64,000 nt of DNA from the NCBI RefSeq assembly GCF_000153305.1, contig NZ_CH724107.1, positions 447,071 through 511,070 on the forward strand. Reading direction: 5' to 3'. Under the pieces are notes generated by a model. The model ran no database searches and had not been told where the DNA came from. It saw only the letters and a program-made list of their open reading frames with translations. The position numbers were made by a program, and so were the translations under genes. Each line of letters begins with the position of its first letter. Position 1 is the stretch's first letter. Below are positions 47,795 through 57,381 of this stretch, piece after piece. Source of the DNA: Oceanicola granulosus HTCC2516 (GTDB taxonomy: Bacteria > Pseudomonadota > Alphaproteobacteria > Rhodobacterales > Rhodobacteraceae).

Positions 47795-48772
47795 ATGTCG
47801 CCGATCATTCAGGGGATCATCACGGTCATCATCGGGGTCGGCGGGTGCATCGGGTATTTCTACCTGTCCAACCTGATCCTCGACCGCGTGATCTTCCCGC
47901 CGCGCAACGACGACAACGGCCGCAACATCAACCGCGCCACCATGGTGCGCCCGTGGCTGTTCCTGTTCCCCGCGATCTTCGCGCTCGGCCTCTACCTCGT
48001 CTACCCGGTCGTCGGCTCGTTCTGGCGCAGCCTGTTCAACCGCTCGGGCAACGAGTTCATCGGGATGGGCAACTACGCCACGATGTTTGGCGAGGAGGGG
48101 TTCCGGCAGGCGCTGTTCAACAACTTCCTCTGGGTGCTCGTCGTCCCCGCCGCCTGCACCTTCATGGGCCTGCTCGTCGCGCAGCTGACCGACCGGCTGC
48201 GCTGGGGCAACATCGCCAAGAGCCTGATCTTCATGCCGATGGCAATCAGCTTCGTGGGTGCCTCGCTGATCTGGAAGTTCGTCTACGCCAACGATCCCGA
48301 GATCGGCATCATCAACGCGGTGCGCGACAGCTTCGGGATGGCGCCCATCGACGTGATGCAGATCCCGTTCTGGAACAACTTCTTCCTGATGATCATCCTG
48401 ATCTGGATCCAGACCGGCTTCGCCATGGTGATCCTGTCGGCCGCCCTGCGCGGCATCCCCGAGGAGACCATCGAGGCCGCGATCATCGACGGCGCGAATC
48501 CGTTCCAGATCTTCTTCAAGATCAAGGTGCCGCAGATCGTGGGCACCATCGTCGTCGTCTGGACGACGATCACCATCCTCGTGCTCAAGGTCTTCGACAT
48601 CGTCTACGCGATGACGGGCGGCAACTTCGACACCGAGATCCTGCCCAGCTACATGATGGACTACATGTTCCGCGACGACGGGCGGGCGACGGCGGTGGCC
48701 TTCGTCATCATGGTCATCGTGCTGCCGGTGATGATCTTCAACATCCGGCAGGCCCGGAAAGAAATGCACTGA
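47795..48772 (+). CDS. aglF: Alpha-glucoside ABC transporter permease AglF
   Basis: A 325-residue inner-membrane permease, about seven to eight helices, of the MalF type. An unusual N-terminal helix (residues 4-25) precedes the core found in the MalF-like family. The EAA loop that contacts the ATPase is EAAIIDGANPFQIFFKIKVP near residues 228-247. It forms the channel with AglG and is powered by AglK. The ATG at 47795 has GGGAGGGG upstream. aglG follows after 12 bp. Confidence 0.95.
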   Translation: MSPIIQGIITVIIGVGGCIGYFYLSNLILDRVIFPPRNDDNGRNINRATMVRPWLFLFPAIFALGLYLVYPVVGSFWRSLFNRSGNEFIGMGNYATMFGEEGFRQALFNNFLWVLVVPAACTFMGLLVAQLTDRLRWGNIAKSLIFMPMAISFVGASLIWKFVYANDPEIGIINAVRDSFGMAPIDVMQIPFWNNFFLMIILIWIQTGFAMVILSAALRGIPEETIEAAIIDGANPFQIFFKIKVPQIVGTIVVVWTTITILVLKVFDIVYAMTGGNFDTEILPSYMMDYMFRDDGRATAVAFVIMVIVLPVMIFNIRQARKEMH

Positions 48773-48784
48773 GGGGGCAGGGAC

Positions 48785-50044
48785 ATGGACAACATCGCCG
48801 GTACCAAGTCGGGTCTCGTCTGGGCCACCAACCTCAGCGTGATCTTCCTCGTCATCCTCTGGCTCGTGCCCACGATCGGGCTGCTGGTCTCTTCGTTCCG
48901 CGACCGCGAGCAGATCAGCGAGAGCGGCTGGTGGCGCGCGCCGTTCGCCGTCGAGCAGGCGTTCCGCATCAACCCCGAGCCCGAGGGCGTGGTGCAGGAG
49001 GGCGACCTCTACGTGCTCGAAGGCAATCTCTTCGGTGACGCCGGCAGCGGCGCGGTGGCCGGCTTCGGCATCACCTCCCGCGCGCCCGGCGCCGCAGAGC
49101 CGGGGATGGTCTACGCCCGCTTTATCGTCGACGTCGAGGAGCCCGACGGCACCATCGACGACACCCGCCTCGAGCTCGCCTACCCGGCGGACGGCGAGCC
49201 GATCTTCCCGGCGCAGGACGAGGACGGCAACACCATCCTCGCCGAGACCGCCGTGCTCGACCGCGCGCTGCAGGTCGAGGCCAACGGCGACTTCCGCTAC
49301 CTGTCCGACAGCGAGATCGACCGCGCGCCGACGATCTACATCACTGCCGAGACGCCGCCCGAGTTCAGCCTCGAGAACTACGACACGATCCTGACGTCCG
49401 ACAACATGGACCGGGCCTTCATCAACACCCTCACCGTCACCATCCCGGCGACGATCATCCCGATCTGCATCGCCGCCTTCGCCGCCTATGCGCTGGCGTG
49501 GATGGACTTCGCCGGCCGGGGCTTCCTGATCGCGATGATCGTGGGGCTGCTCGTGGTGCCGCTGCAGCTTGCGCTCGTGCCGCTGCTGCAGCTCCACAAC
49601 CGGATCGGCATCGGGCAGAGCTTCCTCGGCATCTGGCTCGCCCATACCGGCTTTGGCTTACCACTCGCGGTCTACCTGCTCCGAAACTACATGGTCGGGC
49701 TGCCACGCGACATCATCGAGAGCGCCAAGGTCGACGGGGCGACCGACTTCCAGGTCTTCACCAAGATCGTGCTGCCGCTCAGCTTCCCCGCGCTCGCCTC
49801 GTTCGCCATCTTCCAGTTCCTGTGGACATGGAACGACCTGCTCGTGGCGAAGGTCTTCCTGCCGTCCAATTCCGAGAGCTGGGTGATGACCGTCAAGATC
49901 GCCGACGACCTGCTCGGCAGCCGTGGCGGCGACTGGGGAATTCTTGCCGCTGCGGCATTCATCTCCATCGCCGTGCCGCTGGTTGTGTTCTTCGCGATGC
50001 AGAAATACCTCGTCCGCGGGCTGCTCGCAGGCTCGGTTAAATAG
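48785..50044 (+). CDS. aglG: Alpha-glucoside ABC transporter permease AglG
   Basis: A 419-residue permease partner of AglF, MalG type. After the first helix (about residues 15-40) there is a large soluble insertion of about 160 residues (about 45-205) facing the periplasm, a feature I recall from AglG homologues. Five more helices follow. The EAA loop is ESAKVDGATDFQVFTKIVLP near residues 314-333. The stop overlaps nothing; aglA starts ten bases later. The insertion may help capture AglE or the sugar. Confidence 0.94.
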   Translation: MDNIAGTKSGLVWATNLSVIFLVILWLVPTIGLLVSSFRDREQISESGWWRAPFAVEQAFRINPEPEGVVQEGDLYVLEGNLFGDAGSGAVAGFGITSRAPGAAEPGMVYARFIVDVEEPDGTIDDTRLELAYPADGEPIFPAQDEDGNTILAETAVLDRALQVEANGDFRYLSDSEIDRAPTIYITAETPPEFSLENYDTILTSDNMDRAFINTLTVTIPATIIPICIAAFAAYALAWMDFAGRGFLIAMIVGLLVVPLQLALVPLLQLHNRIGIGQSFLGIWLAHTGFGLPLAVYLLRNYMVGLPRDIIESAKVDGATDFQVFTKIVLPLSFPALASFAIFQFLWTWNDLLVAKVFLPSNSESWVMTVKIADDLLGSRGGDWGILAAAAFISIAVPLVVFFAMQKYLVRGLLAGSVK

Positions 50045-50054
50045 GGACGACCGC

Positions 50055-51713
50055 ATGACTCTTGCGGAACAACAGGCACCAAGCCAGCAGGCCGCACTCG
50101 ACCGCGACTGGTGGCGCGGCGCGGTGATCTACCAGATCTATCCGCGCAGCTTCCAGGACAGCAACGGCGACGGGATCGGCGATCTCGGCGGCATCCGCCA
50201 GCGCATCCCCTACATCGCTGCCCTCGGGGTCGACGCGATCTGGATCTCGCCGTTCTTCCGCTCGCCGATGAAGGATTTCGGCTACGACGTCTCCGACTAC
50301 CGCGACGTCGAGCCGGTCTTCGGCACGCTCGACGACTTCGACGCCGTCATCGAGACCGCCCATGCCCACGGCATCCGGGTGATGATCGACCTCGTGCTGA
50401 GCCACACCAGTGACCAGCATCCGTGGTTCGACGAAAGCCGCTCGAGCCGCACCAACGCGAAGTCCGACTGGTACGTCTGGGCCGATCCGCGCCCCGACGG
50501 CACGCCGCCCAACAACTGGCTGTCGATCTTCGGCGGCTCCGCCTGGCAGTGGGACAGCCGGCGCGAGCAGTACTACCTGCACAACTTCCTGACCTCGCAG
50601 CCCGACCTCAACCTGCACTCGATGGAGGTGCAGGACGCGCTGCTCGACGTGGTGCGCTTCTGGCTGGAGAAGGGCTGCGACGGCTTCCGCCTCGACACGA
50701 TCAACTTCTACTTCCACGACAAGGACTTGCGCGACAACCCGCCGCTCGCCCCCGAGCTGCGCAACGCCAACATCGCGCCCTCGGTGAACCCGTACAATCA
50801 CCAGGAACACCTGCACTCGAAGAACCAGCCCGAGAACCTCGACTTCCTGCGCCGCGTGCGCGCCGAGCTCGACCGCTACGGCGCCGCCGCCGTCGGCGAG
50901 GTCGGCGACGCGCAGCGCGGGCTGCAGATCATGGGCCAGTACACCGCCGGCGACGAGCTGATGCAGATGTGCTACGCCTTCGAGTTCCTCGCCACCGACC
51001 CGCTCACCGCCGGGCGCATCGCCGAGGTGATGACGCGCGTCGACGAGGAAGCCTCCGACGGCTGGGCCTGCTGGGCCTTCTCCAACCACGACGTGACCCG
51101 CCACACCACGCGCTGGAACCTCACGCCCGCCGCCCAGCGGATGCTGTGCACGCTGCTGATGTGCCTGCGCGGATCGGTCTGCCTCTACCAGGGCGAGGAA
51201 CTGGGCCTGCCGGAGGCGGAGGTCGCCTTCGAGGACCTGCAGGACCCGTACGGCATCCAGTTCTGGCCCGAGTACAAGGGCCGCGACGGCTGCCGCACGC
51301 CGATGCCGTGGGAGCCGAGCAATCAGAACGCCGGCTTCTCGAGCGCCAGGCCGTGGCTGCCGGTGCCGATCCGCCACCTGCACAGCACCGTCGCCCACCA
51401 GGAAGACGATCGCGCCGCGATGCTGCACCATTACCGCCGCGCCATCGCGCTGCGCCACGCCCACCCGCCGCTCGCCAAGGGCCGCCACGGGGGCGTGCGC
51501 CACGACCGGGACGTGGTCTACTTCACCCGGACCCATGACGGGCAGGAGGTGTTCTGCGCCTTCAACGTCTCGGAGGAGCCGGCCGAGTTTCACCTGCCCC
51601 CGGGCACGTGGACCGCGATCGGGGAGGAGCTGGGCACGGCGACGCCCGCGGCGGACGGGCGGGTCTACCTCGCCCCCTGGCAGGCCACGCTGGCCACCCG
51701 CCGGGCAGTGTAA
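50055..51713 (+). CDS. aglA: Alpha-glucosidase AglA (GH13)
   Basis: A 552-residue intracellular glycoside hydrolase of family GH13 that splits alpha-glucosides into glucose and a second sugar. The (beta/alpha)8 barrel begins VIYQIYPRSFQDSNGDGIGD. The catalytic triad is D214 (nucleophile, GFRLDTINFYF), E282 (acid/base, AAVGEVGD) and D346 (FSNHDVTRH). The C-terminal beta domain covers about 450-552. The frame opens upstream within aglG; the ATG at 50055 gives the conserved start. No signal peptide is present, so the sugar is hydrolysed in the cytoplasm after uptake by AglEFGK. Confidence 0.95.
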   Translation: MTLAEQQAPSQQAALDRDWWRGAVIYQIYPRSFQDSNGDGIGDLGGIRQRIPYIAALGVDAIWISPFFRSPMKDFGYDVSDYRDVEPVFGTLDDFDAVIETAHAHGIRVMIDLVLSHTSDQHPWFDESRSSRTNAKSDWYVWADPRPDGTPPNNWLSIFGGSAWQWDSRREQYYLHNFLTSQPDLNLHSMEVQDALLDVVRFWLEKGCDGFRLDTINFYFHDKDLRDNPPLAPELRNANIAPSVNPYNHQEHLHSKNQPENLDFLRRVRAELDRYGAAAVGEVGDAQRGLQIMGQYTAGDELMQMCYAFEFLATDPLTAGRIAEVMTRVDEEASDGWACWAFSNHDVTRHTTRWNLTPAAQRMLCTLLMCLRGSVCLYQGEELGLPEAEVAFEDLQDPYGIQFWPEYKGRDGCRTPMPWEPSNQNAGFSSARPWLPVPIRHLHSTVAHQEDDRAAMLHHYRRAIALRHAHPPLAKGRHGGVRHDRDVVYFTRTHDGQEVFCAFNVSEEPAEFHLPPGTWTAIGEELGTATPAADGRVYLAPWQATLATRRAV

Positions 51714-51740
51714 CAACGAGGGCGATCAGGGAGGGAACGG

Positions 51741-52826
<1,086 letters not shown>

Positions 52827-52827
52827 G

Positions 52828-53127
52828 CTAGACCCCCGCGAGCAGCACGTCGAACGCGCGCACGATGGCGTCGCGGTGCTCGGGGACGTTGCCGATGTGG
52901 GTGTCCAGTTCTGACGGTAGCGCAGTGGCGAGCACGTGCGGCGCGAGGCGCAGGCGGAGGTCGCCCAGCTCGATCTCGGGCTGCAGGCCACGAATGGCCG
53001 CGTAGGGCGTGTCGAGCGGCTCGAGGCTGGCGACGGGGATCAGCGGAAACTCTTCCAGCAGATCGTTGCGCAACACCAGAACGTACGCCCGCGAGCGCAG
53101 CTGGTAGACATCGAACTGGCGAACCAC
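52828..53127 (-). CDS. ccdB: CcdB-family toxin
   Basis: A 99-residue toxin of type II toxin-antitoxin systems. CcdB poisons DNA gyrase. The family is recognised by FDVYQLRSRAYVLVLRNDLLE, then IPVASLEPLD and PHVLATALPSEL. The start is GTG at 53127, two bases after the ccdA stop, so translation is coupled. The C-terminal gyrase-contacting tail reads AFDVLLAGV, shorter and more variable than the classical F-plasmid form, so activity is not certain. Confidence 0.88.
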   Translation of the reverse strand: MVRQFDVYQLRSRAYVLVLRNDLLEEFPLIPVASLEPLDTPYAAIRGLQPEIELGDLRLRLAPHVLATALPSELDTHIGNVPEHRDAIVRAFDVLLAGV

Positions 53128-53129
53128 CG

Positions 53130-53372
53130 TCAGAACTTGCGCAGCTCAGAGAGCGGAAGCCCGTTCTCCTCGACCCAGACCTTCATCTGCTCCATCGCCT
53201 CCCGGTTCTCCTCCTTCCAGCGCCTCTGGCGTTCGGCCCTGGCGGCGGCGGCGACGCCGGCCTCGGCGGCGCGGGAGACGTCGACGCCGAGCGCCTCCGC
53301 CTCGGCGAGCGTGGCGCTGCTGAGGGTGACGTCGACGGTGGCGCGCTTGTCGGTGGTCACATCCGTCTCCAT
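53130..53372 (-). CDS. ccdA: CcdA-family antitoxin
   Basis: An 80-residue antitoxin. The N-terminal ribbon-helix-helix part (TTDKRATVDVTLSSATLAEA) should bind the operator as a dimer, and the C-terminal helix (REAMEQMKVWVEENGLPLSE) should neutralise CcdB. The ending LPLSELRKF fits CcdA consensus. The ATG at 53372 lies in A/T-rich sequence after dctM. The pair is inserted between the agl operon and the TRAP operon on the chromosome. Confidence 0.86.
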   Translation of the reverse strand: METDVTTDKRATVDVTLSSATLAEAEALGVDVSRAAEAGVAAAARAERQRRWKEENREAMEQMKVWVEENGLPLSELRKF

Positions 53373-53420
53373 GCCGGGATGTCTAACAGCTAAATCCTGA
53401 CAAAGCGTTAAACAAGGCTG
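53373..53420 (-). promoter_or_regulatory. A/T-rich probable ccdAB promoter/operator region
   Basis: The 35-bp gap between dctM and ccdA is A/T-rich compared with its surroundings (for example TTTAACGCTTTGTCAGGATT on the minus strand). TA modules usually carry their own autoregulated promoter; no certain -10/-35 pair can be read. Confidence 0.3.
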
Positions 53421-54853
53421 GGCAGCCAGAGCACGATGCCCGGGAACGCCACCAGCAGCGCGATGGTGATCGCGTCGGCGATGAAGAACGGCGTCACCCC
53501 GCGGAACACGTCCTGCACCGAGAGATCCGGCCGCACCCCGGCGACCACGAAGCAGTTCAGCCCGATCGGCGGCGTGATGAGGCAGAACTCGGCCATCTTC
53601 ACCACCAGAATCCCGAACCATACCGCGCAGAGCGGCCCCGACATGCCGAACGCCGCCTCCTCGGCCGAGACGTTCACCCCGCCATTCAGCGCCATCACCG
53701 CCGGGTAGACCACCGGCAGGGTCAGCAGCAGCATCCCGATCGCGTCCATGAACATCCCCAGCACCGCGTAGGCGAGCAGGATCATCACCAAGGTCAGCAT
53801 CGGCGATTGCTCGAGCGAGGTGATCCAGTCGGCGAAGGCGCCGGGCAGGTCGGCGAAGCCGAGGAAGCGGACGTAGATGAGCACCCCCCAGATGATGGTG
53901 AAGATCATCGCCGAGAGCTTCGCCGTCTCGATCAGAGCGTCGCGCAGGTCGCGCCAGCGCAACCCCTTCCAGAGCGCCATCAGCAGCACCACGAAGGCCC
54001 CGAGCGCGCCGCCCTCGGTGGGCGTGCCCCAGGCGTCGCCGCCGAAGGGGAGCGGGATCACGGCGCCGAAGAGGGTCATCTGCGGCGGGATCGGGTTGTA
54101 GACGAAGAACAGGATGATGATGACGACGAAGAAGATCGGGAAGGCCGGCAGCAGCGCGGCAAAGCGCTGGCGCCAGGTGAAGCCGCCGACGGGGGGGCCG
54201 AGCTTCTTCCACGCCATCGCCAGCCCGACGATGATGAGCGCGTAGACCACGGCCGAGAAGACGCCCGGCACGAAGCCGGCGAGCAGCAGCCGGCCGACGT
54301 CCTGCTCGACGATGATGGCGTAGATGACGAGGATCGCCGAGGGCGGGATCAGCGAGGCGAGCGTGCCGCCCGCGGCGACGACACCGGCGGCGAAGCGCTT
54401 GTCGTAGCCCACCTTGATCATCTCGGGGATGGCGATGCGCGCGAACACCGCCGCCGTCGCCACCGAGGCGCCGGAGACCGCGGCGAAGCCCGCGGTGGCG
54501 AAGACCGAGGATACCGCCAGCCCGCCCGGCAGCCAGCCGACCCAACGCCTGGCGGCCTCGAACAGGGCGCGGGTGAGGCCGGCGTAATAGGCGAGGTAGC
54601 CGATCAGGATGAAGGTCGGGATCAGCGACAGCGACTGGCTCGCCACCTTGGCGTGGGGCACCTGTCCGGCCGTCTTCACCGCGACCGACAACGCCCAGCC
54701 GAATTCCTCGCCCGCGTAGCCCTTGCGCGACCAGAAGATCCAGACGAGCCCCACCAGCCCCGCCAGCGCGGCGGCGAAGGCGACGCGCATGCCGAGGACG
54801 ACGAAGACCAGCAATCCGCCGGTCACCCAGAGGCCGATATCGAGGCTATCCAC
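53408..54853 (-). CDS. dctM: TRAP transporter large permease DctM
   Basis: A 481-residue 12-helix permease of TRAP C4-dicarboxylate-type transporters, driven by the sodium or proton gradient. Typical motifs are GGLAVSSVFATAGFAAVSGASVATA, AAGGTLASLIPPSAILVIYA, and ITPPIGLNCFVVAGV near the C-terminus. It is longer than many DctM proteins (about 430) because of a loop near residues 245-300. It lies 45 bp after dctQ, and that gap contains a dispersed intergenic repeat. The substrate depends on the binding protein (55596-56603). Confidence 0.93.
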   Translation of the reverse strand: MDSLDIGLWVTGGLLVFVVLGMRVAFAAALAGLVGLVWIFWSRKGYAGEEFGWALSVAVKTAGQVPHAKVASQSLSLIPTFILIGYLAYYAGLTRALFEAARRWVGWLPGGLAVSSVFATAGFAAVSGASVATAAVFARIAIPEMIKVGYDKRFAAGVVAAGGTLASLIPPSAILVIYAIIVEQDVGRLLLAGFVPGVFSAVVYALIIVGLAMAWKKLGPPVGGFTWRQRFAALLPAFPIFFVVIIILFFVYNPIPPQMTLFGAVIPLPFGGDAWGTPTEGGALGAFVVLLMALWKGLRWRDLRDALIETAKLSAMIFTIIWGVLIYVRFLGFADLPGAFADWITSLEQSPMLTLVMILLAYAVLGMFMDAIGMLLLTLPVVYPAVMALNGGVNVSAEEAAFGMSGPLCAVWFGILVVKMAEFCLITPPIGLNCFVVAGVRPDLSVQDVFRGVTPFFIADAITIALLVAFPGIVLWLPSLV

Positions 54854-54869
54854 GGCCGCCGCCGGCTTT

Positions 54870-54894
54870 GCATATTTGCAGCCAGATGAAGGGG
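54870..54894. repeat. Dispersed intergenic motif, copy 2
   Basis: GCATATTTGCAGCCAGATGAAG, almost identical to the block at 40288-40310 after der. It fills most of the 45-bp space between dctQ and dctM. More diverged relatives may occur at 21905-21945 and 16430-16450. Confidence 0.6.
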
Positions 54895-54898
54895 CGCG

Positions 54899-55531
54899 TC
54901 ATCTCTCTGCTCCCGAGACGGTCTCGGCTTCGCGGGCGGCGGTTTCGGCGGCGCTCTCGATCAGCGGCACGGCGACGGGGCGGTCGGTGCCGGTGACGAA
55001 GGCGCGGCCGAAGCCCCAGAGCTGCAGCGCCAGCCGCAGCGACAGCACCGAGAAGGCGACCGGGGCGAGCAGCTTGGCGGGCCAGATGGGCAGGCCGATG
55101 TCCATCGAGGAGTCGCGGCTCCAGAGCGGCGCGGCGAAATCGAAGGAGCGCTGGAAGTGCGCCCAGCTGCCCCAGACGAGCAGCAGCATCAGCACCAGCA
55201 CGGTCAGCGTCGTGAACCACTCGACCGCCCAGAGCACGCGGCCCTTGAGCGCGCCGACGACGATGTCCATGCGGATATGCCCGCCGAGCCGCTGGGTGTA
55301 GGCGATGCCCATGAAGGCGATCAGCGGCATCGCCTGCTCGATCCAGTCGACGTAGCCGGGCAGGGGCCTGTTGAAGGCGTTGCGCCCGCCGACGGAGAAG
55401 ACCGCGAGCAGCATCAGCCCGAAGACGGCGAGGCCCGACAGCAGCGCCAGCCAGCCCTCGAGCCGGACCAGGGCGCGGTCGAGGCGGCTCAGCAGCGAGC
55501 CGTCATCGAGCACGGAGGCGGCGCCGGCCAT
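54899..55531 (-). CDS. dctQ: TRAP transporter small permease DctQ
   Basis: A 210-residue small membrane subunit of the TRAP transporter with four helices. The DctQ signature is RNAFNRPLPGYVDWIEQAMP followed by AFMGIAYTQRLGGHIRMDI. It pairs with DctM and receives substrate from the DctP protein. The ATG at 55531 has GGAAAGGACCGCCC upstream. The C-terminus (AAETAAREAETVSG) is hydrophilic and probably cytoplasmic. Confidence 0.92.
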   Translation of the reverse strand: MAGAASVLDDGSLLSRLDRALVRLEGWLALLSGLAVFGLMLLAVFSVGGRNAFNRPLPGYVDWIEQAMPLIAFMGIAYTQRLGGHIRMDIVVGALKGRVLWAVEWFTTLTVLVLMLLLVWGSWAHFQRSFDFAAPLWSRDSSMDIGLPIWPAKLLAPVAFSVLSLRLALQLWGFGRAFVTGTDRPVAVPLIESAAETAAREAETVSGAER

Positions 55532-55595
55532 GGGCGGTCCTTTCCTGTCGGTGCGGGCGCGCCCGGGCTCCAGGGAGCCGGGCGCGCGGGAGGGC

Positions 55596-56603
55596 TCACT
55601 CGCCGGCGAGCACGCCGTCGACGATGTTGAGCAGCTCCTCGCCGGGCAGGCCGGCCGCCGCGGCGTCCTCGAGCCAGGCCTCGCGCGCGGGGCCGGCGGC
55701 GGCCTCGCGGAAGGCGGCGATGTCGTCGTCGGAGAACGTCACCTGCTCGATGCCCTTCTCCTCGAGCAGCGGCCCCCAGGCCGACATGGTCTGGGTGTTG
55801 TAGTGCTCGATGTAGTGCGCCAGCGCCTCGTCTACCGAGCCCAGCAGCGCCTCGCGGTGCTCGTCCGACAGCGACATCAGCGCGTCGGTGTTGACGACGA
55901 CGGGGCAGTTGACGGTGCCGGGGTTGAGGTTGGTCGTCCACCAGTCCGCCGTCTCGACGGTGCCGAACGACATGTGGGCGTGCGGCGCGAAGGACGCCGC
56001 CTTGATCACGCCGCTGTCGAGCGCCTGGCGCACCTCGGTGGCCGACATCGAGGTCGGCACCGCGCCGACCGCTTCCATCGCCGCGCCGATGCCGCCGGTG
56101 GCGCGCACGGAGAGGCCTTCGAAATCGTCGAGGCTGGCGGGCGGCTCGCCCACGCCGACGAGGTTGTACTGGGGCAGCGGCGAGGGCATCAGCAGCGTCG
56201 CGTTCCAGCGCGCCATCTCCGCGACGGTGGCCGGGTGCAGGTAGACGGCCTCCGAGGCGGCGACCTCCTGCTCGAGCGTCTCGACGCCGAGGAAGGGCAG
56301 CTCGAGCACGGTGATCGCGCGGTTCTTGTCCGCGTGGTAGCCGGCGCAGAACTGCGCCATCTCGAAGGCGCCGATGGAGATGCCGTCGAGGTTCTCGCGC
56401 TCGTTGCTGAGGCCGCCGTAGGAAATGTTGAGGGTGAACTCGCCGTCGGTCTTCTCGGAGACCAGCTCGGCCAGCTTCTCGACATGCTCGGTGAAGGCCC
56501 GGCGCTGGCCCCAGAGCGACACGTTCCACTCGACGGCCGCCGCCTCGCCGGCGATCCCGACAACAAGCGCGGCGACGCCCGCGCGCATCCATAGCGTCTT
56601 CAT
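55596..56603 (-). CDS. dctP: TRAP transporter substrate-binding protein DctP
   Basis: A 335-residue periplasmic binding protein of the DctP family. It has a signal peptide (about residues 1-24, ending EAAA) and the family lobe motifs NISYGGLSNERENLDGISIG, VRATGGIGAAMEAVGAVPTS and NLNPGTVNCPVVVN. The conserved Arg in SVRATGG is expected to form a salt bridge with a carboxylate ligand. The start was set at the ATG at 56603, because GGGAGAGAG precedes it; the frame extends further upstream. The ligand is an organic acid that cannot be named from sequence. Confidence 0.93.
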   Translation of the reverse strand: MKTLWMRAGVAALVVGIAGEAAAVEWNVSLWGQRRAFTEHVEKLAELVSEKTDGEFTLNISYGGLSNERENLDGISIGAFEMAQFCAGYHADKNRAITVLELPFLGVETLEQEVAASEAVYLHPATVAEMARWNATLLMPSPLPQYNLVGVGEPPASLDDFEGLSVRATGGIGAAMEAVGAVPTSMSATEVRQALDSGVIKAASFAPHAHMSFGTVETADWWTTNLNPGTVNCPVVVNTDALMSLSDEHREALLGSVDEALAHYIEHYNTQTMSAWGPLLEEKGIEQVTFSDDDIAAFREAAAGPAREAWLEDAAAAGLPGEELLNIVDGVLAGE

Positions 56604-56720
56604 GCAACTCTCTCCCTGTTGGCCCCGCTTTCGCGGCGGAGCGTCTGCCCCCACTTTTCCCGCACCGCGCGCGCCGCGCAAGAGCGCAGGCGCACAGGGG
56701 AGGCCAGGGACCGGGCGCCG

Positions 56721-57281
56721 TCAGGGGATGATGCGGGTGTACTTGATCCCCTCGACCGTCGCCGCGGCGCGCAGCCCGGCCTGTGCGAAGACCAGCGCGA
56801 TCACCGGCGCCCGCGACGAGATCAGGTCGGCGCGGATCGTGTCGGCCTGGTCGGAGAGCGCGTATTCCGCGTCCGCTCCGCCGGCCCAGCCGCCGCTCCG
56901 GCGAAACTCGGCCAGCGCCTCCTCGGTCATGAAGAACAGCACGTGGCTGTATTGCTGCGCGCCGATCTGCAGGCCGGCGCTGACGGAGGTGGCGGAGTAG
57001 TAGTCGACGTTCATGCCGCCGACCCGCAGCGCGCCGCGCCCGTAGGCGCCGCCGAGCCCGAGCCCGGCCTCGGTGACCAGCGGCATCACCAGCATGCCGG
57101 CCGACTTGTTCACCAGGTCCTGCGCGTCGGGGTAGCGCTGGAGCATGTAGTTCACGGTGGTCTCGACGCGGGCGTCGATGGTCTGGGCGTTGGTGTTGCC
57201 GACGCCGTTGCCGCAGGCGGCGAGGGCCGTCGCCGCGAGTGCGGAGCCGGCCAGGAAGGTCCGTCTGGTAAAGCTGCTCAT
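56721..57281 (-). CDS. Exported lipoprotein with Ysc84-type lipid-binding domain
   Basis: A 186-residue protein with a twin-arginine type signal (FTRRTFLAGSALAATALAAC) ending in a lipobox Cys. The mature part resembles the YSC84/SYLF phosphoinositide-binding domain, with AGLGLGGAYGRGALRVGG and a C-terminal GLRAAATVEGIKYTRI. Bacterial members are small envelope lipoproteins of unknown function, in some cases stress-induced. It is divergent from nothing close: hemB follows on the same strand upstream by 101 bp. There is no clear operon link. Confidence 0.78.
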   Translation of the reverse strand: MSSFTRRTFLAGSALAATALAACGNGVGNTNAQTIDARVETTVNYMLQRYPDAQDLVNKSAGMLVMPLVTEAGLGLGGAYGRGALRVGGMNVDYYSATSVSAGLQIGAQQYSHVLFFMTEEALAEFRRSGGWAGGADAEYALSDQADTIRADLISSRAPVIALVFAQAGLRAAATVEGIKYTRIIP

Positions 57282-57381
57282 TGTGTGCCTCGATGTGCCT
57301 GTGCCGGCCTTGTGCGGCCGGTCTGTGCCGCCACTATAGGCTGTGGCGGCCGGCTTGTCATCCAGTGTCGCGCCCGTGCCG

